From an uncultured Isosphaeraceae bacterium (GTDB taxonomy: Bacteria > Planctomycetota > Planctomycetia > Isosphaerales > Isosphaeraceae): a DNA stretch of 64,000 nt. A program made the position numbers and the translations under genes. Shown in pieces: positions 55,200 to 63,442 of the stretch. The stretch's first letter is position 1. Each line of letters begins with the position of its first letter. Under the pieces are notes generated by a model, which saw only the letters and a program-made list of their open reading frames with translations, ran no database searches and was not told where the DNA came from. The DNA lies in NCBI GenBank assembly GCA_945957605.1, contig CAMFLR010000008.1, positions 1 to 64,000 on the forward strand, read 5' to 3'.

Positions 55200-55447
55200 G
55201 CGGGTCAATCCATTGGGTGCGCGAGTTGACGCCCGAAGGGGAGCGGTGCCTCAACCAAGACCGATTTGCTGACCGCAATTCAAGATGCGCTCATTTGCTC
55301 CTGTCCAAGGTCCTAATTTGCGCGTCTCGTTTCAGGAAGTCAACGTTCGCGGTTTTTTTGTTGCCGCCAAGGGGCCGCCATGTTACTCATCAAAGGTGTG
55401 AATCCGACCACGGACGACACTTGGTCGCTATCAGGAGTTGATGCAAC

Positions 55448-56080
55448 GTGCTTACCCTCTCATCGGCAACTCATCGCTGCTTGCTGTTTGCCGCGTTTGC
55501 TCTGGTCGCCGCCGCCGGCACCAACGCCAGAGCCGACCTGATCCCGCTCTTCGACGGTACCTCGGCTGGTACCGGCACCTACGCGGGCGACACCGTTTTC
55601 CACTATCACGTTTCGCTCTCGACCGGTTCGTCCAACCTGGGCGGCTCCGGGCCGAACGATTACGTCACGATCTACGACTTTGCTGGGTACGTTGTAGGAT
55701 CGGCGTCGGTCGTTTCGTCGACAGGCACGTGGGCGATCTCCGAGCAACTCACCGGGCTGACTCCGCCGCTCGTTGCCCCTCCCGATAACCCGAGCCTGCT
55801 CAACATTAGCTTCACCTACACGACGCCGACGCTGATTACCGGCACCGGCCAAACCGTGTTGACGTTCGATCTCGTCTCGACGGTGTCGCAAGTTGCGGGT
55901 GTATTTACGCCCTACTCCGGCTCGTCGACGAATGTTACGAACAACACGGTTCAAGGGAATGTCGGGTTCGTCGCCGGACCGAACCCTGTTCCCGAACCGT
56001 CGGCCGTAGCGCTGATGGGACTTGGTTGCCTCGCCGTGGCCGCTCCGTATCTCCGGCGTAAAGTTCGGCACACGGCCTGA
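55448..56080 (+). CDS. PEP-CTERM surface protein
   Basis: A 210-residue exported protein: signal peptide about 1-29 (ALVAAAGTNARA), a Thr/Ser/Gly-rich beta-type body without a known domain, then VPEPSAVALMGLGCLAVAAPYLRRK, a PEP-CTERM sorting signal. The start is GTG at 55448 with AGGAG 10 bases upstream. It is divergent from the NtrC-type regulator, so it could be its target. I did not find a clear TGGC-N8-TGC sigma54 site between them. Confidence 0.82.
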   Translation: MLTLSSATHRCLLFAAFALVAAAGTNARADLIPLFDGTSAGTGTYAGDTVFHYHVSLSTGSSNLGGSGPNDYVTIYDFAGYVVGSASVVSSTGTWAISEQLTGLTPPLVAPPDNPSLLNISFTYTTPTLITGTGQTVLTFDLVSTVSQVAGVFTPYSGSSTNVTNNTVQGNVGFVAGPNPVPEPSAVALMGLGCLAVAAPYLRRKVRHTA

Positions 56081-56127
56081 GCTTGTCTGATTCCCTAAGA
56101 CTCAATGCAATGCAGTAACGCCCCGGC

Positions 56128-57231
56128 TCAGTTCCGGGGCGTTTTCAGTTTCTGGTCGAGGAATTTGTAAGCTTCGAGCCGGACGGCCGGCGGGAAGTCG
56201 TGTTCGGCCTCAGGGTACTCGGCGCGAATCGCGTCGGGCACGCCGAGCAACGCGTAGACTTGCTTTGCCGACTCAACACAAGACTTCACGCCGCCGAGAT
56301 CGAAGTTGGAGTCATGCGTCGGTGAGTTGGTGAAGAACGCCTTCGGCGCGAGGGCACCGATCAGCTCGGGAAAGTCGAACGGCACCTTCTTCAGGTCGAG
56401 GTCATAAACCGACTTCAGCCTCGGCATATATCCTTCATGCGACCATCCCGCAATGTTCCCGCCGTAGTATCGCGGAAACGCTGTGAAGCCGCACGATGAC
56501 ACCACCGCCTTGATGCGATCGTCAAAGAGTCCGATGAAAATCGAATTATGCCCACCCAGCGAGTGGCCGATTGCACCAACCCGGCTGGCGTCGACTTCGG
56601 GCAAGGATTCGAGGAAGTCAATTGCTCGGATGTGGTTCCAGACCGCTTTCATCGACGTGCTGGCATAACCCAGCTTCACAGGATCGGTGACGTAATCACC
56701 GTACATCCGCGGACCGGAGCTGGGGTAGTCGGGCACGACGACCACATAGCCCCGTTCAGCTAACTCCTTTGCGTAGGCCAGGTTCGGCTTGCCGCCCAGG
56801 CCCATTGGCTCGTCCTTGCCAATGCGAGTTGTTTGGTGCAAGCAGAGCATCGCGGGGGCTTTCTTACCGTTCAACCCCTTGGGAATCGCCAGCCACATCG
56901 GCAGGCGGTCGCCCGGTTCGGTGGTGATTGTCACCTTGCGCCGGGTGAATTTGTCCCCGTCGATGGTGTCGCCGTATTCCGGATTGAGCGGAACCCGCTT
57001 CTCGGCTCCCGGCAGTGGGCCCATTACCTCTTGAAGGTGCGCCAGGATATGAGAACGCCGCTTTGCCCAGTCGGCCGTGGTTTTCACGGGCGCTTCGTTC
57101 CCTTGCGCGTCGCGGACGACCAGCAAGTTCGCGTGATTGGGATAAGCGGGAGCAGATTGGGCGAAGGCTGAGGGGAAAGCAGTGAGGGAGAGGCAGGCGG
57201 TCAAGGCGATCCGTTGGAGAAAGAGCGGCAT
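56128..57231 (-). CDS. Exported alpha/beta hydrolase (esterase/peptidase-like)
   Basis: A 367-residue protein with a signal peptide (about 1-24, SAFAQ). The fold is that of acetyl-esterase or prolyl-oligopeptidase-like hydrolases: LPMWLAIPKG, PAMLCLHQTT, YVVVVPDYPSSGP, the nucleophile motif GHSLGGHNS, THDSNFDL holding the probable Asp and AEHDFPPAVR with the probable His. A substrate such as an acetylated or methylated plant or algal polysaccharide is possible but unproven. It is convergent with the PEP-CTERM gene, with 47 bp between stops. Confidence 0.82.
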   Translation of the reverse strand: MPLFLQRIALTACLSLTAFPSAFAQSAPAYPNHANLLVVRDAQGNEAPVKTTADWAKRRSHILAHLQEVMGPLPGAEKRVPLNPEYGDTIDGDKFTRRKVTITTEPGDRLPMWLAIPKGLNGKKAPAMLCLHQTTRIGKDEPMGLGGKPNLAYAKELAERGYVVVVPDYPSSGPRMYGDYVTDPVKLGYASTSMKAVWNHIRAIDFLESLPEVDASRVGAIGHSLGGHNSIFIGLFDDRIKAVVSSCGFTAFPRYYGGNIAGWSHEGYMPRLKSVYDLDLKKVPFDFPELIGALAPKAFFTNSPTHDSNFDLGGVKSCVESAKQVYALLGVPDAIRAEYPEAEHDFPPAVRLEAYKFLDQKLKTPRN

Positions 57232-57494
57232 GGAGGAAGGCTCCGCGGATGGTGGGCCTGGGCTGTGCGGTTCGCTGGTTATACACGAGCGATCGGCATG
57301 TCGCCATGAGTCGTAGTGTTGAGTCGGTCGCTCAAAACTCGTCTAGACGATTTTCCTGGGATAGAGAGAATGCGGAGGATTAGGGTTGTGCTCGGCCCGC
57401 GTGCGAGCGCGAGCGAGCCCGATGTGGTGCGTTGGCCCGGACGAGCGAGGCGGAGCCTCGATTTCCCGGACTATGGATGCAAAAGGAGACAGGG

Positions 57495-59435
57495 ATGCGG
57501 GGCCTTCGAACTTCGTTCGCCATCCTGGGATTGCTCGGAATTGTCCCGAGTTTCGCGTTTGCCGAATCGCCGCAGCTCCAGATCCTCAGATTCGTTCCCG
57601 CCCTCAAAGGGATCGTCGTCGAGTACGACACCCCAAAGGGCGACGAAGCAATCAATGCTTGTAAATATGAAGTAAGCAAGAATCCATCGGGTTATCTCCT
57701 GAGCGACGGTCAGGGCAAGCTTCTCCGAAGGTTGATCGATAGCAATGGCGATGGCAAGCTCGACCAGTGGAGCTATTATCAGGATGGCTTCGAGGTTTAT
57801 CGCGAAGTCGACATCGACGGTGATAAGTCGGTCGACGAGGTGCGTTGGCTCAACGGCGGCGGAACCCGTATCGGAACGGTGAAAAGCAACATCGTCACCG
57901 GCTGGAAGCGCATTTCGGCGGAAGAGGCGAGCAAGGTTCTTGTAAACGCGATCGCCGCGAAGGACCTGGCCCTGCTCGAAACCGTGATGGCCACGCCCGA
58001 AGAACTCACCGCGCTCGGCGTTCCTGCTGGCGAAGTTGCCCGCGTGAAAGCCGCCGCCGATAAGCGTGCTACGGCGGTGGCCGAACTCTGGAAGGGACTC
58101 GTTGGCTGGGAAAAAACGACGAACTGGCTTCGGCTCGACGCCGCCATGCCGCACGTCATTCCCGTCGACGCCACTGCTGGCCTCAAGGCCGACATCACGC
58201 TCTACGAAAACGCTGTGATCTTCGCCGCCAATGGCGGTCAGGCCGACAAGACGGCGTTCCTCCAGGCGAGCGAAATCGTTCAGGTTGGGCCGGCCTGGAA
58301 GTTCGTCGACCTGCCCCGCGCGATCGATCCTTCCAATCAAGCGGCGGTTGTCGCGCAGGAAGGCGGCATTCGGTCAGCGATCTTCCGTGGCGCTGGCAAC
58401 GGCGGGCCCGTTGAAGATCCTGCCTACGCGTTAGCGCTCAAGGACCTTGCCGAATATGACAAGGCAAACGCCGAATTGCTGAACGGCGGCAATGGCCGGA
58501 ACTCCGCCAAGTATTACATCGGTCGCGTTCCCAAACTTCGCGCCGCGTCGGCGGCTGCCGCAAAGCCCGAAGACAAACTGGCGCACGACAAGCAAGTGAT
58601 CGACAGTATCGCCGCTGCCTACGCGACCGGTTTCTATGCCGACGGCAAGAAAGTTCTCGAAGACGTTGAAAGTCAAAAGGGCAAGCTTGGCAACTATGCT
58701 GCGTACCGAATGATTCAGGCCAACTTCGCGCTCGACAACAGTGCGCCGGACGCCAATCAGGTCGCGATCCAAAAGCGACTTCTGACCGGACTCAAAGCCT
58801 TCCTCGACAAGTATCCCACCGCCGAGGAAACGCCAGACGTAATGCTGCAACTCGCCTCGAACAATGAGTTGAATGCCGACGAAAAGGAAGCTCGCGAGTA
58901 TTACACGAAGCTCGCTGATACCTTCCCAAACACCGAGCAAGGTAAGAAGGCCGCGGGGGCGCTCAAACGCCTTGACATCGTCGGCAAGGCACTAGTGCTC
59001 AAGGGTAAAGGGCTCGACGGCCAGGTGATTGACGTCTCGAAGTATCAAGGCAAGACCCTACTCGTGACGTTCTGGGCCACATGGGCCGGTCCGGTGAAGC
59101 GAGACCTTCCCGAAATCGCCAAACTCTATGACAAGAACAAGGCGAAGGGGTTCGAGATTGTCGGTATTTGCTTCGACAACGAACAGGCCGACGTCGTTGC
59201 GTTCGTTAAGGAGAACAGCGTCCTCTGGCCGCAAGTTTACGAACAAGGTGGGATGGAAAGCCGTCTCGCGAACGAGTTCGGCATCATCTCGCTGCCCACG
59301 ATGTTCCTCGTCGACGCCAACGGCAAGGTGGTCAACCGCACCATCCGTACCGCGGCTGACCTTGAAGTGCAGCTTGAAAAGGTGCTCGCTGGCGCGCCCG
59401 GCGTCGCCGATCGCGGTGGTCGCGAAGACAAGTGA
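57495..59435 (+). CDS. Exported protein with EF-hand-like and Cys-less thioredoxin-fold domains
   Basis: A 646-residue protein. The signal peptide covers about 1-23 (SFAFA). Two calcium-loop-like motifs follow: DSNGDGKLDQW (82-92) and DIDGDKSVDEV (106-116). A helical middle contains a TPR-like stretch (about 350-500). The C-terminal domain is of TlpA/AhpC type: GKTLLVTFWATWAGPVKRDLP, IVGICFDNE, FGIISLPTMFLVDANGKVV. Where TlpA has Cys-x-x-Cys the sequence reads Ala531-Gly-Pro-Val534, so no disulphide exchange is possible. AAAGGAG 7 bases upstream fixes the start. A binding or scaffolding role is inferred. Confidence 0.82.
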   Translation: MRGLRTSFAILGLLGIVPSFAFAESPQLQILRFVPALKGIVVEYDTPKGDEAINACKYEVSKNPSGYLLSDGQGKLLRRLIDSNGDGKLDQWSYYQDGFEVYREVDIDGDKSVDEVRWLNGGGTRIGTVKSNIVTGWKRISAEEASKVLVNAIAAKDLALLETVMATPEELTALGVPAGEVARVKAAADKRATAVAELWKGLVGWEKTTNWLRLDAAMPHVIPVDATAGLKADITLYENAVIFAANGGQADKTAFLQASEIVQVGPAWKFVDLPRAIDPSNQAAVVAQEGGIRSAIFRGAGNGGPVEDPAYALALKDLAEYDKANAELLNGGNGRNSAKYYIGRVPKLRAASAAAAKPEDKLAHDKQVIDSIAAAYATGFYADGKKVLEDVESQKGKLGNYAAYRMIQANFALDNSAPDANQVAIQKRLLTGLKAFLDKYPTAEETPDVMLQLASNNELNADEKEAREYYTKLADTFPNTEQGKKAAGALKRLDIVGKALVLKGKGLDGQVIDVSKYQGKTLLVTFWATWAGPVKRDLPEIAKLYDKNKAKGFEIVGICFDNEQADVVAFVKENSVLWPQVYEQGGMESRLANEFGIISLPTMFLVDANGKVVNRTIRTAADLEVQLEKVLAGAPGVADRGGREDK

Positions 59436-59470
59436 TGACCGTTTAGCGGTCGAGCAGGATTGAAACGAAA

Positions 59471-59516
59471 TTCGAGCCGTCTCTTGCAGAAATGTGGAGG
59501 CGGCTCGAACTGTTTT
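59471..59516 (+). terminator. Rho-independent terminator
   Basis: TTCGAGCCGTCTC (59471-59483) pairs with GAGGCGGCTCGAA (59497-59509) with one G-U pair, and CTGTTTTCG follows. It lies 35 bases after the thioredoxin-fold gene. Confidence 0.8.
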
Positions 59517-59629
59517 CGAACGATCGCGAAGATCGCTCAGATCAATAATCAACCAACTTGTCACGTGAGCGACTGTGCCGTAATGTGTCGCCTGCTCGGA
59601 AACAACCACAGCTTTCAGGACTTCCCCCC

Positions 59630-60349
59630 ATGCCGGTGATTGGAACGCAGCAGTCTCCCATTCGCATCATCGTCGAGCAGACCATCAAGGCGAATCTCAC
59701 AGGGCATCTTGCGTTCCAGTACGACCGTCCGCTTTCGGGCGTCTTCCAAGGGGACAACTTCGTCTTCAATGTCGATCGCCAATCGAACGGCGCGGAAGAT
59801 ACCGACGGCAAAACGATCGTTGCTGGCGGCGATCAGTGGGTGATTCGCAAAATTCACATCCATTCCCCTGCCGAGCATGTGGTAATCCAGAGCGCGACCG
59901 ACCCCGATGTGTTCGAGCCGTTCGAGTGCCACCTTGTTCATTCTCGGCCTGGCGACGTGTTTGGACGGGGACCGAAACTGGTTGTCGGCGTCTTTTTCCG
60001 GATCGTCGAAAAACTGCCTCGGGGTGCGAAGCCGCGTGAAACGCTCTACGGGCTGGACCGCGCTCTCGCCGATACGACGGGACGCGGGCCTCGGCAACGG
60101 GTCGCCGAGGAGTGCTCGCATGCGGTTGATCCGCGCGACTTTCTGCCGGAAGAGAAGTCGCTCCATCGCTTCTTCAAGTACGAAGGTTCGCTGACATCCG
60201 AGCCGTTCAGCGAAGACGTAAGCTGGTATGTGATGGCGGCCGAGGCGCATGTGCTCAAAGGCGCGGTCGACGAGATCGAACTTCGCGCTGAGCAAGAGGC
60301 GCGGCCGGTTCATGCAGTCGATCGCCGTTTTGTGCTCCGAAGTTTCTGA
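59630..60349 (+). CDS. Alpha-class carbonic anhydrase
   Basis: A 239-residue enzyme. The alpha-CA landmarks are present: QSPIRI near the start, KIHIHSPAEH with zinc ligands His76 and His78, ECHLVHS with the third ligand His101, and YEGSLTSEPFSEDVSWYVM near the C-terminus (compare YxGSLTTPPCSE). The Cys of that last motif is Phe here. Most bacterial alpha-CAs are secreted, yet no signal peptide is visible from the ATG at 59630 or from the open frame back to 59558. The ribosome site is weak. Confidence 0.85.
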   Translation: MPVIGTQQSPIRIIVEQTIKANLTGHLAFQYDRPLSGVFQGDNFVFNVDRQSNGAEDTDGKTIVAGGDQWVIRKIHIHSPAEHVVIQSATDPDVFEPFECHLVHSRPGDVFGRGPKLVVGVFFRIVEKLPRGAKPRETLYGLDRALADTTGRGPRQRVAEECSHAVDPRDFLPEEKSLHRFFKYEGSLTSEPFSEDVSWYVMAAEAHVLKGAVDEIELRAEQEARPVHAVDRRFVLRSF

Positions 60350-60464
60350 CGCAAATCCTTCGTCGGCAACTTCAATTGACCGCGCGGTGTTGCCGCGTCG
60401 GGGGTGAACCGATAGTCTGGTCACATCCGATTCGGCTGAGTTCGAAAATCCGACGCGAGACTCA

Positions 60465-61340
60465 ATGGCGATGCAGATACTGGCGTGCCTCAATGGCGAA
60501 CTGATGCCGGTCGAAGAAGCGAAGGTGCCGGTCTGGGACCGCGGCTTCACGTTTGGCGACGCGATTTACGAGGTATTTCGCCTTTATCACGGCCGCATCT
60601 GGCTCGAAAAAGAGCACCTCGCTCGCCTCAAACGCAGCCTCGATGAGATGGAGTTTCCCGAAGTCGACCTGAACGTTTTGATGGATCGGGTCAAACGGAC
60701 GATCTCTGCAAGCGGTGTCGGCCACGGCACCGCCTATATCCAGGTGACGCGTGGTGTCGCAGCGCGGGCTCACGCGTTCCCAAAGCCGGCCGTTCCGCCG
60801 ACGGAAGTCATCATCGTCCGTCCCTACGACGACACGGCGACCTCCGGCTTGCGAGAAACTGGCGTGGCCGTGATCACCCAGCCGGATATCCGCTGGGGCC
60901 GATGCGACGTCAAGTCGACGAACCTGCTTGGCAACGTCATCGCGCTCGAGCATGCTCAGCGAGCTGGCGGATACGAGGCGGTCCTCGTCGATCGCGACGG
61001 CTACGTGACCGAGGCAACGCATTCGTCGATTCTTTGGTTCCGCGATGGCGAGCTTCAGGGTACGCCCGAAGGTCCCGAGATTCTGCCGGGAACGAAGCGG
61101 CACTTCCTGCTCAAGCTCGCACCCGAGGCTGGACTCAAATTCGAGCCGACTCTGATCACGCTCGACCAGCTCAAACAGTGCGACGAAGTGCTGCTCATCG
61201 GCACGACGATCGAAGTGTTGCCGGTCAACACGATCGACGGCAAGCCGGTTGGTTCCGGCAAGCCTGGGCCGATTGCTCGCAAGTTACAGGCGGCTTACAA
61301 GACTGCCGTCGAACGCTGGCTGGAGGGTGCCGAGGGTTAA
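60465..61340 (+). CDS. Class IV aminotransferase (D-amino-acid/branched-chain type)
   Basis: A 291-residue fold-type IV PLP enzyme. VPVWDRGFTFGDAIYEVFRLYHG near residue 22-44 is the typical N-terminal motif. Lys150 in CDVKSTNLLGNVIA is the PLP-binding lysine, and the following Glu motif is VTEATHSSI. The Gly-Thr-Thr phosphate-cup segment is LLIGTTIEVLPV. The sequence is closest in pattern to D-alanine aminotransferase, which makes D-amino acids for peptidoglycan, but branched-chain aminotransferase cannot be excluded. Confidence 0.88.
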   Translation: MAMQILACLNGELMPVEEAKVPVWDRGFTFGDAIYEVFRLYHGRIWLEKEHLARLKRSLDEMEFPEVDLNVLMDRVKRTISASGVGHGTAYIQVTRGVAARAHAFPKPAVPPTEVIIVRPYDDTATSGLRETGVAVITQPDIRWGRCDVKSTNLLGNVIALEHAQRAGGYEAVLVDRDGYVTEATHSSILWFRDGELQGTPEGPEILPGTKRHFLLKLAPEAGLKFEPTLITLDQLKQCDEVLLIGTTIEVLPVNTIDGKPVGSGKPGPIARKLQAAYKTAVERWLEGAEG

Positions 61341-61360
61341 GAACCTCGTCAGTGCGATCG

Positions 61361-62158
61361 GTGCCCGAAAATCAGGACTGGATTCATCCGCTCGATGCTA
61401 TGAACCTGCGCGATCCGCTGCCAGACGCCGCTGTGCGCGTGGTGATGATGGCGCCCGGCGGTGCGGAAAAAGCAGAAGAAATCGGCGAAGGGATTGTGCG
61501 ACTGCTCGGCCAGCGGGGACGGAAGGCGAGCATGATCGTCGTGCGGCCCGACGTGCACGGCTGGAATGTTGCACTCGACCAGGCGATGGCTGAGGGGGAC
61601 GAGCCGCTCGTGCTCGTCTCCACTGCGACGACTCCGTGGGCGGCGGGGCATCTCGACCCCATCTTGAAAGCGATCGATGGTCGCGATCACGTGATCGGTC
61701 GCCGTCCGCGCCGGGGGATCACCGCCCTGCTCCGTTGGGTCGCCATGTTGCCAACGTGGGCGATTTTTGCGGTGCCAGTGCTCGACCGATTCTCGCCCGT
61801 TCGACTCCATCGCCGCGCAGCGATCGCGAAATTTCCGTATCAGTCGGCGACGCGATTTCTCGAGGTCGAAATCCTGGCGAAGGCGACGTTCTTCGTTCAA
61901 ACGATTGAAGAGGTGGCCGTGCCGGATTTGGAATCGCCCGAGGTCGGCCCAATGGGGCACGACCTTCAGGCGTTGTTCCGGCATCCGGTGCTGACGCATC
62001 CCAAACCCGCGCCGGTCGAATTAGGTCCAGCGGAATCGCTTGAGAGCCCAGGCGAAGGTGCCGACGGTCCAGGCGCTGAGGACGAGCAAGGCCATCCAAA
62101 CAACGCGGTCGCCCAGCCCAGCCCCCTCCAGCATGATCCCGCGCAGGGCCTGGAGTAA
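61361..62158 (+). CDS. Truncated GT2-like glycosyltransferase, unknown function
   Basis: About 265 residues. RVVMMAPGGAEKAEEIGEGIVRLL, then EPLVLVSTATTPWAAGHLDPILKAIDGRDHVIGRRPRRG and LHRRAAIAKFPYQSATRFLEVEILAKATFFVQTIEEVAVP recall the second half of DPM1-like GT2 enzymes. The nucleotide-sugar DxD motif is missing (STATTPW stands in its place). The start is uncertain: GTG 61361 or ATG 61400; neither has a good ribosome site. The frame is open to 60902 but overlaps the aminotransferase. The last 46 residues are Pro/Glu/Gly-rich and antisense to the ABC permease gene. Confidence 0.6.
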   Translation: MPENQDWIHPLDAMNLRDPLPDAAVRVVMMAPGGAEKAEEIGEGIVRLLGQRGRKASMIVVRPDVHGWNVALDQAMAEGDEPLVLVSTATTPWAAGHLDPILKAIDGRDHVIGRRPRRGITALLRWVAMLPTWAIFAVPVLDRFSPVRLHRRAAIAKFPYQSATRFLEVEILAKATFFVQTIEEVAVPDLESPEVGPMGHDLQALFRHPVLTHPKPAPVELGPAESLESPGEGADGPGAEDEQGHPNNAVAQPSPLQHDPAQGLE

Positions 62159-63094
62159 CTGCGTGAGCGGCAGAGCCTGGATGAAAGGCTGAATCGCTTC
62201 GGGGAAACGGTCGGACGAGAAGAACAGCCCGCCGAAAATCCACTGCGGCAGCATGACAAGGTTCATCATGCCGCTGACGCTTTCGGTCGTCTGCGCGCGA
62301 GAGGCGAGCAGCAAACCAATCCCCGCGAACGCCAAAGCTCCCACCACTTCAACGAGCAAAAACAGCCCGATATTGCCGACGATCGGGACGCCGAAGAAGA
62401 GAATCCCCATCCCCAACAGCACGAAGACGTCGGGAATAAGAAATGTCAGTCGCGCCAGTAGAACGGCGAGCAAGAAGTCGCGCCGGGGCATCGGCGTCGC
62501 GGCGAACCGCTTGAGCAACTTGCCGATCCGGAAATTGACGAGCAAGAAACCAACGCCCCAAAGCCCGCCGCCCATCGTGTTCTGACCGATGAGGCCGGGA
62601 ATGAGGAAGTCGATATACCGCCCGCCCGGCTTGGTTTCACGCTCGTCGCTGGTGACGATGGGGTCAGGGCGTCCGGCGGCTTTTTGCAGGACATCGTCGA
62701 TTGCAGAGCGGGCCGCGGGAGCTTCGGGACGCGTTGGGTCGTAATGGTACGTCACTGACTTCGGCCCAATCGCCTCGATGACGAGCGGCGTTTTGCCAGT
62801 GCGCAGGCGGCGTTTGGCTTCGACGTCGGAGTTGAGCAGGATTTTGAATTTCGGGTCGGACGGTCCGCTGGAAGCGTTGCGGGCTTCGACCGTCTTCAAG
62901 ACGTCGGCCGAATGCGAATTCTCAATGAGGTCGGCGGTAATGGTTGGTGCTGAGGGCGACCGGAAGGCGATCCCCAGGCCGACCGCGAGGAGCGTTGGGA
63001 AGCCGTAGACCCAGAACAATCGTGCAGGCTGGCGATAAAACTCGCGCAGTCGCGTGAGGTAGAGCGATCGAAGCGGGTGATAGCTATCGGACAT
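62021..63094 (-). CDS. ABC-2 type transporter permease
   Basis: A 357-residue permease of the ABC-2 family. One membrane helix near residue 28-45 is followed by an outer domain of about 130 residues. Five helices follow in the C-terminal half: GGGLWGVGFLLVNF, LTFLIPDVFVLLGMGILFF, IGLFLLVEVVGALAFAGIGLLL, MMNLVMLPQWIFGGLFF and MALLVLSAWTVGTFAWAL. It pairs with the ATPase encoded upstream on the same strand (63443 onward), although 348 bp separate them. It exports an unknown substrate. Confidence 0.88.
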   Translation of the reverse strand: MSDSYHPLRSLYLTRLREFYRQPARLFWVYGFPTLLAVGLGIAFRSPSAPTITADLIENSHSADVLKTVEARNASSGPSDPKFKILLNSDVEAKRRLRTGKTPLVIEAIGPKSVTYHYDPTRPEAPAARSAIDDVLQKAAGRPDPIVTSDERETKPGGRYIDFLIPGLIGQNTMGGGLWGVGFLLVNFRIGKLLKRFAATPMPRRDFLLAVLLARLTFLIPDVFVLLGMGILFFGVPIVGNIGLFLLVEVVGALAFAGIGLLLASRAQTTESVSGMMNLVMLPQWIFGGLFFSSDRFPEAIQPFIQALPLTQLLQALRGIMLEGAGLGDRVVWMALLVLSAWTVGTFAWALKRFRWT

Positions 63095-63442
63095 GAGAGC
63101 GCCTGTATGGTTCTGGTTGAAGCCGGCCAGTCACAAGCCGATGGAAGGTTTTACTTTATGAGGACTTGCGCGGTCGAGATAACGGATACATTTAGGACTG
63201 GGTGGCCTGGACAACTTGTTGTCCAGGTAACGCAGCCACAAGAGGACAATGCGGAACTGTTTGCAACATCCTCTTGTCGCTTCGCGACCTGGACAAGCAA
63301 TTTGTCCCGGCTACCCTGTTCCTCATTGTTCTCATGATCATTTGCGTAATACCTGTTGATCTCGATCGGAAGGTTCTTGCAGAGCCTGGTCCGCTCGGCA
63401 CACGGCATTTCGTGGCAATCGATTCGAATCATTCTCAATCAA
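63095..63442. repeat. 348-bp spacer with three palindromes
   Basis: No gene is called. Three inverted repeats follow one another: CCTGGACAA-CTTG-TTGTCCAGG (63207-63228, perfect), ACAAGAGGA...TCCTCTTGT (63239-63247 with 63270-63278, perfect, 22-base loop) and CCTGGACAA...TTGTCCCGG (63289-63311, one mismatch). GGACAA occurs in the left arm of the first and third and again just inside the second. They lie between the ATPase and permease genes of one transporter. Confidence 0.8.

Noticed and set aside
55200-55447. Sigma54 promoter before the PEP-CTERM gene
   Set aside because: No TGGC/TGC pair with the required spacing was seen by eye.
60902-61360. 418-residue reading of the GT2-like gene
   Set aside because: The first 153 codons lie inside the aminotransferase gene in another frame and have shadow-like composition.
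63151-63438. Short open frames on both strands in the ABC intergenic region
   Set aside because: They translate the palindromes and show Cys/Ser-rich repeat-derived sequence rather than a protein pattern.
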